A DNA stretch of 28,726 bases from Pseudomonadota bacterium (lineage in GTDB: Bacteria > Pseudomonadota > Alphaproteobacteria > Rhizobiales > Xanthobacteraceae). The stretch is taken from positions 1-28,726 of the forward strand of contig JAFAFP010000169.1 of assembly GCA_023423415.1 (NCBI GenBank), read 5' to 3'. Shown here one piece after another: positions 12,586 to 19,917 of this stretch. Below the pieces are notes generated by a model that made no database searches, had not been told where the DNA came from, and was given only the letters and a program-made list of their open reading frames with translations. Position numbers and translations under genes: made by a program. Each line of letters begins with the position of its first letter. Position 1 is the first letter of the stretch.

Positions 12586-13838
12586 TGAACCCTTTCCGCA
12601 GACTTGCGTTCAAGGCGGCTTCGACAGTTGCGCGAATGCTGTCGATCGAGAACACGGACGGCTGGTATGCGTCGGGAATGGGCGATGCTGGTGAACCGGT
12701 AACGGATTCCAGTGTTCTTTCGATTTCCTCGGCGTGGGCATGCATCAATTTGCTGTCTGGCACCATCGCCAGCCTCCCGCTGATGGTCTACCGGCGTGAC
12801 GCAAACGGCGTCAGGGAGGTTTACCGGGATCATCCGCTCTATCGATTGCTTCACGACAGCCCGAACTATGACCAGACAGCCGTTGATTTCTGGGAGTTCA
12901 TAGCGGCCTCGATCGAAATGAGGGGTAACGCCTACGCCCGGATCGAACGAAACAGTCGTGGCATTGCCTCACTGATGCCCGTCAATCCCGCCCTGATGGG
13001 TGTCCGGAGGCTTCAGAACGGATCGATTGAGTACCGCTGGTCTCAGGACGGTCGATACTTCGTCGAGACCGACAAGACGATGCTGCATATTCGTGGCTTT
13101 GGCGGAAATCCACTCGGCGGAATGTCGACGCTGCATTATGGGCGCCACACCTTCAGTCTGGCGCGCGCTATCGATAAGTCGGCGTCCTCGACCTTCAAGA
13201 ACGGAATGCGACCCTCGGGGGTGCTGACGTTTGACAAGTGGTTGACGCCTGAGCAGCGCAAGTTGGCCGAGGAAAAGCTGGCATCCAAGTTTCAGACGGC
13301 GGCCGATACCGGCAAACCAATGATCCTTGAGGGCGGCACGAAATGGGAGCAGCTCACGCTCGCTCCTGAAGACGCCCAGATGCTCGAATCCCGCAGCTTT
13401 TCGGTGGAAGAGGTTTGCCGTTTCTTCGGTGTCCCGCCTTTCATGATCGGCCATACCGAGAAAACGACGAGCTGGGGCTCTGGCATCGAGCAGCAAACGC
13501 TCGGTTTTCAGAAATTCACCCTTCGCCGCCGCCTGAAGCGCATCGAGCAGGCGATCGAAAAGCAGCTTTTGACGACCGCTGATCGCGCATCTGGCGTTTC
13601 GGTCGAGTTCAATCTGGAAGGATTGCTTCGTGCTGATAGCGCCGGCCGCGCCCGGTTCTACCAGCAGATGACGCAGATCGGCGCCATGACGATCAACGAG
13701 GTTCGCGACCTCGAAAATCTGCCGCCTGTAGATGGCGGCGATATTCCTCGCATGCAAATGCAGAACAAGCCGATTTCCGAGATCGATGAAGAGGCCTTTA
13801 GGCAGCTGATCGCGCAAGAGAGGGGACAACCTCAATGA
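12585..13838 (+). CDS. HK97-family portal protein
   Basis: 417 aa. Conserved elements of the HK97-type portal: AWACINLLSGTIASLPLMVYRR, then HPLYRLLHDSPN, ANGMRPSGVL-like KNGMRPSGVLTF, and the C-terminal block VEEVCRFFGVPPFMIGH with ENLPPVDGGD at the end. Twelve copies form the ring through which DNA passes and to which TerL and connectors attach. Start GTG 12585 shares its G with the TerL stop; GGCAGGTGG lies upstream. The stop overlaps the protease ATG. Confidence 0.95.
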   Translation: MNPFRRLAFKAASTVARMLSIENTDGWYASGMGDAGEPVTDSSVLSISSAWACINLLSGTIASLPLMVYRRDANGVREVYRDHPLYRLLHDSPNYDQTAVDFWEFIAASIEMRGNAYARIERNSRGIASLMPVNPALMGVRRLQNGSIEYRWSQDGRYFVETDKTMLHIRGFGGNPLGGMSTLHYGRHTFSLARAIDKSASSTFKNGMRPSGVLTFDKWLTPEQRKLAEEKLASKFQTAADTGKPMILEGGTKWEQLTLAPEDAQMLESRSFSVEEVCRFFGVPPFMIGHTEKTTSWGSGIEQQTLGFQKFTLRRRLKRIEQAIEKQLLTTADRASGVSVEFNLEGLLRADSAGRARFYQQMTQIGAMTINEVRDLENLPPVDGGDIPRMQMQNKPISEIDEEAFRQLIAQERGQPQ

Positions 13839-14512
13839 CCATGCTTATGAAGTTTGGCACCGCTTGCCTCAACATCAAGGATATGAAGGAAAGTGGCGAG
13901 ATCGAAGGCTATGGCTCGACCTTTGGCGGCGAGCCAGACAGCTATGGTGACGTGATTGCGCCGGGTGCCTACAGCGACTCCCTTGCGGCCCACAAATCCG
14001 CTGGGACCATGCCGAAAATGTTCTGGCAGCACGATTCTCGCGAGCCGATCGGCAAATGGTTTGAGGCGAAGGAAGACGCGAAGGGCCTTTTCCTTCGTGG
14101 CAAGCTCAATATGGGCGTGCAGCGCGCTCGCGAGGCCTACGAACTCCTGAAAGAGCGCGACATCGACGGCCTGTCGATTGGCTATCGCATCAAGGAATAT
14201 TCCGTCGATACGGATACCGGTGTCTGGACGCTAGAAAAGATCGACCTGAGGGAAGTTTCCATCGTGTCGATCGGCGCCAACGACAACGCCACAATCGCGA
14301 GCGTCAAGGCCGCCAAGGCGGCTCACGAATTATCAGATCGTCTGAAGGCCGGGGACCGGCTGACAGAGCGCGAATTCGAAACCTGGCTCAAAGGATTGGG
14401 CTTTTCGAATTCACAGGCGGAGCGTGCCGCGCGCGTCCACCTGAAAGGGCAGGGGGATCCTGCCGTTGCGGACCCCGGAACCGCGTTCATGCAGGCATTG
14501 CTGAGCGCGTAA
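13835..14512 (+). CDS. HK97-family prohead protease (S78)
   Basis: 225 aa. It begins with the usual beta strand IEGYGSTFGGEPDSYGDVI and has His66 in FWQHD, Ser114 in IDGLSIGYR and an acidic residue near 140 in IDLREVSIV, the catalytic set for S78 peptidases. It matures the capsid by cutting the N-terminal delta region of the major capsid protein, encoded just downstream. The C-terminal ~70 residues (LTEREFETWLKGLG) are a helical tail. ATG 13835 overlaps the portal stop. Confidence 0.95.
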   Translation: MTMLMKFGTACLNIKDMKESGEIEGYGSTFGGEPDSYGDVIAPGAYSDSLAAHKSAGTMPKMFWQHDSREPIGKWFEAKEDAKGLFLRGKLNMGVQRAREAYELLKERDIDGLSIGYRIKEYSVDTDTGVWTLEKIDLREVSIVSIGANDNATIASVKAAKAAHELSDRLKAGDRLTEREFETWLKGLGFSNSQAERAARVHLKGQGDPAVADPGTAFMQALLSA

Positions 14513-14537
14513 CTTCAAAGCCACAAGAGGCAGATCC

Positions 14538-15851
14538 ATGAAAAAGAGAACTTACATGCTGGCTTCCGCCATCATCCTTGGAGCTATGACCGCAAACGAG
14601 CGTGCCGCTGGCAGGTATCTGCGCGACGGCGGCGGTCACCCCGATAGCAAATCGGCAGAGCAGCTGGCCAACCAGGTCAAAAAGCAGTTCGACGATGCTA
14701 TCGACAAGGTCAAGCAGCTCGCCGAGGAAGCGATCGGAAAGGCCAAGTCCGGCGAGGAACTGTCGAAGTCCCTCAAGGAGAAGGCCGACGAGGCGCTGAT
14801 CAAGATGAACGGTCTCAGCGAGCAGGTTTCAGAGATGGAACAGAAGCTCGCGCGGGCCGATTTCGGAAGCCGTGACGGTGAAAAAAGCTTCGGCCAGCAG
14901 TTCGTCGAGAGCGAGGAACTGAAGGCGCTGGCATCTGCTCCCCGCAGCGGTGCGTCTGCCAGTATGCCGGTGAAGGCCGACATTACCACGGCCACGACCA
15001 ACGCAGCCGGCTCGGCGGGCGCCGCCATTTCTCCGAACCGCCTTCCCGGCGTCCTGGAGCTTCCGCAGCGTCGTCTGACGGTGCGCGACCTCCTTACGCC
15101 CGGCAACACCGACAGCCCGGTTATCGAGTATATTCAGGAAACCGGCTTCACCAACAATGCGGCACCTGTTGCCGAAGGTGGGCTGAAGCCGAATTCCGAT
15201 ATCAAGCTGACTGACAAGACGGTGTCGACAAAGGTCATTGCGCACTGGTTCCGCGCTTCCAAGCAGATCCTGTCGGACTTCCCGCAGATCCGCTCCATGA
15301 TCGATGGTCGGCTGATCTATGGTCTCGCAATCAAGGAAGAAAGCCAGCTCCTGAATGGCGATGGCACCGGCGACAATCTCCTGGGCCTCATTCCCCAAGC
15401 GACCGCCTCCGCTATTCCTGCCGGCTACACTAGCTCCACGCCCATGACCTCGATCGACGTTCTGCGCGTTGCGATGCTTCAGGCCGCCCTCGCTGAGTTT
15501 CCCGCAACCGGCCACGTCCTGAATGACATCGACTGGGCCGGGATCGAAACCCTGAAGGACGGCGAAGGCCGTTACATCATCGGCAACCCGCAGGGCACGC
15601 TGCGTCCGACCCTCTGGGGCCTCCCTGTTGTCGCCACCCAGTCCATCGCCGTTGGCAAATTTCTGACCGGCGCCTTCCGTCTGGCGGCGCAGATTTTCGA
15701 CCAGTGGCAGTCGCGCATCGAGGTCGGCTTCCAGAACGACGACTTCGTTCGCAACAAGGTGACGATCCTCGGCGAAGAGCGGCTTGCCCTCGCTGTCTAT
15801 CGTCCCGAAGGCCTGATCTACGGCAACGTAGCTCCGCCAGAGGCTCCCTGA
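14538..15851 (+). CDS. HK97-fold major capsid protein
   Basis: 437 aa. Residues ~35-110 form a long charged coiled coil (EQLANQVKKQFDDAIDKV, EALIKMNGLSEQVSEME), the delta domain that acts as built-in scaffold and should be removed by the protease; the cut probably lies in the Ala/Ser-rich link at ~130-145. The HK97 fold follows: LPQRRLTVRDLLTPGNTDS, VIAHWFRASKQILSDF, LLNGDGTGDNLLG, then GLPVVATQSI and FVRNKVTILGEERLALAV. Start at ATG 14538 with AGAGGCAG upstream. The N-terminal MLASAIILGAM is unusually hydrophobic. Confidence 0.96.
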   Translation: MKKRTYMLASAIILGAMTANERAAGRYLRDGGGHPDSKSAEQLANQVKKQFDDAIDKVKQLAEEAIGKAKSGEELSKSLKEKADEALIKMNGLSEQVSEMEQKLARADFGSRDGEKSFGQQFVESEELKALASAPRSGASASMPVKADITTATTNAAGSAGAAISPNRLPGVLELPQRRLTVRDLLTPGNTDSPVIEYIQETGFTNNAAPVAEGGLKPNSDIKLTDKTVSTKVIAHWFRASKQILSDFPQIRSMIDGRLIYGLAIKEESQLLNGDGTGDNLLGLIPQATASAIPAGYTSSTPMTSIDVLRVAMLQAALAEFPATGHVLNDIDWAGIETLKDGEGRYIIGNPQGTLRPTLWGLPVVATQSIAVGKFLTGAFRLAAQIFDQWQSRIEVGFQNDDFVRNKVTILGEERLALAVYRPEGLIYGNVAPPEAP

Positions 15852-15877
15852 TTCTGATCGCAAGTTCGGCTGACTAC

Positions 15878-15900
15878 AGAGGGCGGGAAAGCCGCCCTCT
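15878..15900 (+). terminator. Terminator-like hairpin after the capsid gene
   Basis: AGAGGGCGG and CCGCCCTCT form a perfect 9-bp stem with loop GAAAG. Only TTCG follows, so it lacks a true T-tract. It sits in the gap between the capsid gene and the next gene. Partial termination or protection of the abundant capsid mRNA would fit, since capsid protein is needed in excess. Confidence 0.6.
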
Positions 15901-15922
15901 TCGTGAACCGAAGGAGAATGAA

Positions 15923-16444
15923 ATGAGCGAAACGGTAAAATACGATGTGCTGCGCGAGCATGAAGGCGACCGGTTTTACCGGAGCGGCGAAACGCGCGAA
16001 TTGGCCACGGTGGATGCAAAGCATCTGCTCAAACTCGGCGTCCTGGCGGAACACGATCCGGACCGCTCGAAAGGGTCTCAGTCGCAATCGAAAACCAACG
16101 CCGTCGAGGCGCGTAAGGCAGAGGTCGATGATCTGCTCGCGCAGGAAGATGAGCGTTTGGCCAAGGCGCGGAAGCTGACCGAGGAGGCGCTTTCGAAGCT
16201 TACACAAGATCTCAATGAGGCGCGATCAAACGCCGATAATGAAAAGTCCGGCATCGCTGCATCGGTTTCTGAGGCTCGTAGGAAGGCAGATGCTGACCTG
16301 GAGGAGATTAAAGAGATGGTCGATAAAGCCCGCACGGAGGCTGCCGCCGAGATCGAAAAGATCAACGCAGGCGTCGATAAGGCCAAAGCCGCACCCAAGG
16401 TCGCAAACAAAGCGGAACAGGTTCCGAGCAACAAGGCAGATTAA
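15923..16444 (+). CDS. Coiled-coil head-associated protein, 173 aa
   Basis: The N-terminal ~45 residues look like a small beta domain (VKYDVLREHEGDRFYRSGETR), similar to short head-decoration or 'DUF' proteins after capsid genes. Residues ~60-165 are a charged helix (EEALSKLTQDLNEA, ADLEEIKEMVDKARTEAAAEIEKI in part) rich in Ala, Lys and Glu, compatible with a long coiled coil. The start ATG 15923 has AGGAG at 15912-15916, which decides it. It may be a head-completion or decoration factor, inferred from place only. Confidence 0.78.
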   Translation: MSETVKYDVLREHEGDRFYRSGETRELATVDAKHLLKLGVLAEHDPDRSKGSQSQSKTNAVEARKAEVDDLLAQEDERLAKARKLTEEALSKLTQDLNEARSNADNEKSGIAASVSEARRKADADLEEIKEMVDKARTEAAAEIEKINAGVDKAKAAPKVANKAEQVPSNKAD

Positions 16445-16445
16445 C

Positions 16446-17027
16446 ATGCACCGTCCAGTCCTCGTGACGGCACCTGCCGTTCTTCCGGTCTCGGTTGATG
16501 ACGTCAAGAATGCGCTGCGTATCGAAAGCTCAGACGACGACGTCGCGATCGAAAGCCTCATTCGAGCGGCAGTCGACTACTACGAGGGCTGGACAGGCAT
16601 TCTCGGGCTTTGCCTCGTTGAGCAGACATGGCGACAGAGCTATGACCGGTTCGACCAGTTGCTTTGTTTGCCTTTGGGGCCGGCTATCGAGCCGGTATCG
16701 GTCTCATGGCGAAATGCTGCTGGTCAGGTGTCGACTGTTCCTGAATCGAGTTACACCCTCGAAACCAGCGCTGGCGGCCAGCTTCAGATACGCTTCCAAA
16801 ATGCGTTTTCGCTGCCCTCCGACCTCTACGAACGAGGCGCGGTGGCGGTGGAATACAAGGCTGGATGGCCAATCGTCGAGGGTAAACCGACCGTACCAAA
16901 GGATATTTGCACCGCCATCATCGCGCGGGTGCAGATCGGCTACGAGCAGAGCGCGACTGAAGCATCCGCGACGCTTTCCGTCATCGAAAATGCGCTGATT
17001 TCTAAGTGGCGCAGGTTCTCTATTTAG
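16446..17027 (+). CDS. Head-tail connector protein (HK97 gp6-like)
   Basis: 193 aa. Start ATG 16446 follows the previous stop at once. SVDDVKNALRIESSDDD and AIESLIRAAVDYYEGWTG are the hallmark of this connector family; then RFDQLLCLPLGPAIEPVSVSW-type strands, AVEYKAGWP and a C-terminal helix with VQIGYEQ. It forms the ring below the portal. Gene order (protease, capsid, connector, closure, gp10, gp11, tail tube) supports the call. Confidence 0.9.
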   Translation: MHRPVLVTAPAVLPVSVDDVKNALRIESSDDDVAIESLIRAAVDYYEGWTGILGLCLVEQTWRQSYDRFDQLLCLPLGPAIEPVSVSWRNAAGQVSTVPESSYTLETSAGGQLQIRFQNAFSLPSDLYERGAVAVEYKAGWPIVEGKPTVPKDICTAIIARVQIGYEQSATEASATLSVIENALISKWRRFSI

Positions 17028-17037
17028 GAGCGCATCA

Positions 17038-17226
17038 ATGCCGCGTGTCCGTTTTACTCAGAATTTCAACTACGACATCACCCCTGCCGTTACGCGAGCC
17101 TACAAGGCTGGCTGGGAAGGTGTGGTGAAGCGCGATTGTGCCGATAAGGCCGTTGCGGCTGGCAGGGCCGTCTTGGTCACAAGAAAAGGCAGGGTTTCCG
17201 ATGGCGAAAACAAGGTCGGCGGGTGA
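17038..17226 (+). CDS. Small hypothetical neck-region protein, 62 aa
   Basis: ATG 17038 has AGGAG nine to twelve bases upstream. A short basic protein with FNYDITPAVTRAYKAGWEG; no known domain. Small proteins of this type are common between connector and head-closure genes in alphaproteobacterial siphophages. Its 3' end overlaps the next gene by 26 bp. Confidence 0.78.
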   Translation: MPRVRFTQNFNYDITPAVTRAYKAGWEGVVKRDCADKAVAAGRAVLVTRKGRVSDGENKVGG

Positions 17227-17548
17227 TCTGTTCTACCGCTTCGCGTTCGACAAGCGTGTCGACCAGCAAGATGGATATGGCAACACCAAAGGTGAATGGC
17301 AGGAGCAGTTCCAGCGACGCGCAGGCATTACGCATATTCGTGGTGGCGAGGCCGTCATGGCTGATCGCCTTCAAGGCCAGCATACCCAAATTGTTTTTGT
17401 TAGGGCTTGTTCCCAGACGCGTCTGATCACATCCGATTGGCGGGCAAGAGATGTGAGGACTGGCACCGTCTACAATATTCGAGAAGTGACGGCGACAACG
17501 GACCGCCTATGGGTCGATCTATTGATGCAATCCGGAGTGGCGGCTTAA
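17201..17548 (+). CDS. Head closure / head-tail joining protein
   Basis: 115 aa. Shape is that of SPP1 gp16-like head-closure proteins: FYRFAFDKRVDQQDGYG, then W..QFQRRAGITHIRGGEAVMA, RITSDWRARDVRTG-type strand and YNIREVTATTDRLWVDLL. It seals the portal channel below the connector. Start ATG 17201 lies inside the end of the previous gene; GGCAGGG is upstream. The stop overlaps the next ATG. Confidence 0.85.
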   Translation: MAKTRSAGDLFYRFAFDKRVDQQDGYGNTKGEWQEQFQRRAGITHIRGGEAVMADRLQGQHTQIVFVRACSQTRLITSDWRARDVRTGTVYNIREVTATTDRLWVDLLMQSGVAA

Positions 17549-18039
17549 TGGTGCTCAAAGCTCAAGTCCTCGGGCGAGAGGCGCTGATGCGTCGCCTGAA
17601 TACAATTGCCCCAAATATTGAGAAATACACCGCCGAGGAAAAGAAGGCGGCCGGTGATGAGCTTGCAGACGCGGTCCGATTGAGGGCGCCTGCCGGCGAG
17701 ACGCTCGACTACATGGAAAGCATACAGGCGGATCTCATCGCGGATCGGCCTGCACAGGAACAGGTTGGCATCCGCGCGTCCAAAGACCCATCAGCCGTTG
17801 GTCTCTTCGCGCAGTTCATCTGGCGCTTTCTGGAGTTCGGCACTCGTCCGCACAACGTTGCCAAGGGTGGCGGTACGGCTCTCGGAAAGAAACAGACAAA
17901 AGCGACAGGCGCCATCATGCACCCCGGTTCGGTCGCCAAACCGCATATTTTCCCGATCTACCGCGCCATGAAACCGAAGATCAAGCGCCGGATTCGTAAT
18001 GCGGTCAATCGCGCCATCCGTGACGCAAAGAGGAAGTAG
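17548..18039 (+). CDS. HK97 gp10-like neck/tail protein
   Basis: 163 aa. Residues DELADAVRLRAPAGET, FAQFIWRFLEFGTRPH and KPHIFPIYRAMKPKIK are the conserved run of the HK97-gp10 family, which sits at the head-tail interface. Start ATG 17548 shares its A with the TAA of the closure gene. The C-terminus is strongly basic (KIKRRIRNAVNRAIRDAKRK). Confidence 0.9.
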   Translation: MVLKAQVLGREALMRRLNTIAPNIEKYTAEEKKAAGDELADAVRLRAPAGETLDYMESIQADLIADRPAQEQVGIRASKDPSAVGLFAQFIWRFLEFGTRPHNVAKGGGTALGKKQTKATGAIMHPGSVAKPHIFPIYRAMKPKIKRRIRNAVNRAIRDAKRK

Positions 18040-18043
18040 CTAA

Positions 18044-18448
18044 ATGGAAAGCGCGGATCTGGAGCTTCAAAAGGCGGTCCATGATCGCCTTGTCGCGGAT
18101 GCCGGTGTTTCCGGCATTGTCGGTGCGGGCGTCTATGATCATGTTCCTGCTGACGCAAGCTTTCCTTACGTCCACCTCGGTGAAGCGCAGGCCATCACTG
18201 ATGACATGACGTGTGTCTCAGGGATGACGGTTTACCTGACCTTGCATGGATGGTCGCGCGAATTGGGCTTCGTAGAGGTAAGGCGCCTCGCTGGCGCTGT
18301 CAGATCCGCACTTCACCTCGCGCCGTTGGAATTGGAAACATGGCGACTTGTTTCCCTTAATCACCGTCAGAACCGCGTTTTTCGCGATCAGGACGGATTA
18401 TCGTCTCACGCGGTCATCGAGCTGGTGGCCTATGTCGAGAAGCCGTAG
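18044..18448 (+). CDS. Tail completion protein, DUF3168 family
   Basis: 134 aa. LQKAVHDRLVADAGVSGIVG, GVYDHVPADASFPYVHLGE and LTLHGWSRELGFVEVRRLAG are the family blocks. It terminates the tail tube at the neck. Start at ATG 18044, five bases after the previous stop, so translation is coupled. Confidence 0.92.
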   Translation: MESADLELQKAVHDRLVADAGVSGIVGAGVYDHVPADASFPYVHLGEAQAITDDMTCVSGMTVYLTLHGWSRELGFVEVRRLAGAVRSALHLAPLELETWRLVSLNHRQNRVFRDQDGLSSHAVIELVAYVEKP

Positions 18449-18503
18449 CGGCCGACGCTGACGGTTCCCTATCACAACCCGACACCTATGGAAGGACATC
18501 ACT

Positions 18504-18935
18504 ATGGCTGATGGACAGCAGCTTGGCCGCCTTTTGCTGATCAAGATCGGTAACGGCGCAGAGCCGGAAGATTTCAAGAACCTTTGCGGCATCAAGACGC
18601 GGAATTTCAATCTGTCGGCCAATGAGGTCGATACCACGATTCCGAGCTGCACCAATCCCGGTGGCCCGGTGCAAAAAACGAGCCGCCCAGGCATTTCGAA
18701 CCGCACCTTCACGGGCTCGGGCAACTTCGTGAAAAGCGCGAACTCCACTTACTTCCTGAACAAGGTTCGCAATTCCGAAGCGTTTAATGCGCAGGTGGTT
18801 GTGCCTGGTGATGGAACCTATGAAGGCTCCTGGATGGTGACCGAATTCTCATTCTCTGGCGATGTCGAGCCGAACATGGAATTCAACGCGACCTTCGTTG
18901 CGGCTGACGTCCTCGAGTTTACGGCGGAAGCCTAA
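18504..18935 (+). CDS. Major tail tube protein
   Basis: 143 aa, TP901-1-type tail tube protein. Conserved blocks are LLIKIGNGAEPEDF, CGIKTRNFNLSANEVDTT, SGNFVKSANSTYFLN and the C-terminal FSFSGDVEPNMEFNATFVAAD. It polymerises around the tape measure. Start ATG 18504 is preceded by GGAAGGA, a strong ribosome-binding site for a highly made protein. Confidence 0.94.
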   Translation: MADGQQLGRLLLIKIGNGAEPEDFKNLCGIKTRNFNLSANEVDTTIPSCTNPGGPVQKTSRPGISNRTFTGSGNFVKSANSTYFLNKVRNSEAFNAQVVVPGDGTYEGSWMVTEFSFSGDVEPNMEFNATFVAADVLEFTAEA

Positions 18936-18958
18936 GAGGGCTGGATCGGAGCCGCGAT

Positions 18959-19309
18959 ATGGAACAAGTTTACAAGTACCCGGTAAATGAGGCGCGCGGC
19001 GAAGCGCGCCTTGTTATCGAAGGTGAAGAACTGGTGATTGCCGCCGAAATGGGGCGTCTTGCTGCCTTGTCCGGCCGCCTGCAATGCAAATCCCTCAATG
19101 ACCTCTTTGTCAGGCTTTCCGATGTCGAGGTGGCTGCGACGGTCGCCGGGATTGAGCTGTTGACGATCAAGGGGGATGCTCTCGCTGCCATCAATAAGCT
19201 TCAGCTGAAGCATTTCGGCGACTGCAAATCGGCATTCCTCGGCGTTCTGACGCATCACTTCGAGGATGACTCGGGAAACGGAGGAGCCGCCCAGGCGGCG
19301 GCAAACTGA
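18959..19309 (+). CDS. Tail assembly chaperone, G-type (GTA gp10-like)
   Basis: 116 aa from the unshifted frame. ARLVIEGEELVIAAEMGRLAALSG, LNDLFVRLSDVEVAATVAGIEL and the C-terminal stretch are like gene-transfer-agent gp10. This chaperone coats the tape measure during tail assembly. A heptamer GGGAAAC at 19273-19279 in the correct phase, followed by a hairpin, lets a fraction of ribosomes slip back one base to make the longer G-T fusion. Confidence 0.88.
   Translation: MEQVYKYPVNEARGEARLVIEGEELVIAAEMGRLAALSGRLQCKSLNDLFVRLSDVEVAATVAGIELLTIKGDALAAINKLQLKHFGDCKSAFLGVLTHHFEDDSGNGGAAQAAAN
19273..19302 (+). promoter_or_regulatory. Programmed -1 frameshift site
   Basis: Slippery heptamer G-GGA-AAC (19273-19279) lies in phase with the G reading frame. 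After a 6-nt spacer there is a stem of GCCGCC (19286-19291) and GGCGGC (19297-19302) with a 5-nt loop. This is the textbook arrangement, and lambda uses G-GGA-AAG in the same gene pair. Confidence 0.85.
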
Positions 19310-19512
19310 TCGACGAAAAGCCATTCCCGTGGCGGGAATGGATGCGGATAGGGATCGGCGGCTTGGGTTTCCGGCCCGCCGATTTCTGGGCGGTTACTCT
19401 GACGGAATTCTTCGAAGCCATTCACGGCCGAAATGATGCGAACGGGGCCGAAGCGGAACTGACTGCGCCATCTGAGAGCGAAATGGACCGGCTCCTTGTG
19501 ATGTACGGGTAG
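19279..19512 (+). CDS. T part of the G-T tail chaperone, made by frameshift
   Basis: Frame -1 relative to G. It opens after a TGA at 19267 and reads RRSRPGGGKLIDEK, then FPWREWMRIGIGGLGFRPADFW, the DUF2376/GTA tail-chaperone signature, ending at 19512. There is no ATG, GTG or TTG before the conserved FPW block; the first ATG lies within it. So it should be made as the C-terminal part of a fusion with the product of 18959, about 184 aa in all. A CTG start at 19306 is the only alternative. The stop lies two bases from the stop of the opposing lipoprotein gene. Confidence 0.86.
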   Translation, partial: RRSRPGGGKLIDEKPFPWREWMRIGIGGLGFRPADFWAVTLTEFFEAIHGRNDANGAEAELTAPSESEMDRLLVMYG

Positions 19513-19514
19513 CG

Positions 19515-19865
19515 TTACGGTGCGAAAATGAACCGTCGCACCTCTCCGTTGGCGAGTTGCATAGTCCCTTCACCCGCAACAATCGACGCGTTCGCCGTGG
19601 GCCGCGTCATCGTTACCGTCCCTCGTAAACCGTCGCTGCAGTTAATGGGCATGACGAGAGTTGCTGATCTCCAGTTCTCGGCTTGCCCTTGGCAGGTCGA
19701 TTTTCCATCTGAGATACTGAATTTCACGTTCTCTTGTGTGGCTCCGAACGTTGTTGATCCGCTTCCATATCGCCCAGACGCGTCCACGTACTGGTTCTTT
19801 ATGGTGTTGCATCCTGTGATTGGAAGCGTGGCTAAAACAACCACTGCAGTCTTTTTCAGAATCAT
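19515..19865 (-). CDS. Leftward lipoprotein, likely moron gene
   Basis: 116 aa. The N-terminus MILKKTAVVVLATLPITGCN is a lipoprotein signal peptide: two Lys, a hydrophobic core and lipobox ITGC with the lipidated Cys19. The next residue is Asn, so outer-membrane sorting is expected. The mature part has Cys58 and Cys76 (STCQGQ, INCSDG), a likely disulphide, and ends in a strand-rich repeat-like tail. It is the only leftward gene in the late region, the usual sign of a moron expressed in the lysogen. Known lipoprotein morons block superinfection; that is inference here. Start 19865 was chosen for the signal peptide and GGGAAAGAAG before the ATG; 19889 is an alternative. Confidence 0.82.
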   Translation of the reverse strand: MILKKTAVVVLATLPITGCNTIKNQYVDASGRYGSGSTTFGATQENVKFSISDGKSTCQGQAENWRSATLVMPINCSDGLRGTVTMTRPTANASIVAGEGTMQLANGEVRRFIFAP

Positions 19866-19917
19866 CTTCTTTCCCGTATGGCCGCTCATTGAGTGAGCTT
19901 CTTTGTAGGGTGACTGC

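Noticed and set aside
14829..16019. 396-codon leftward frame antisense to the capsid gene
   Set aside because: Opposes a textbook major capsid protein and spans an intergenic hairpin; composition is Arg/Gly/Leu shadow type.
19528..19896. 122-codon rightward frame opposite the lipoprotein
   Set aside because: The leftward frame has an excellent lipoprotein signal peptide and stop placement; the rightward one is its shadow.
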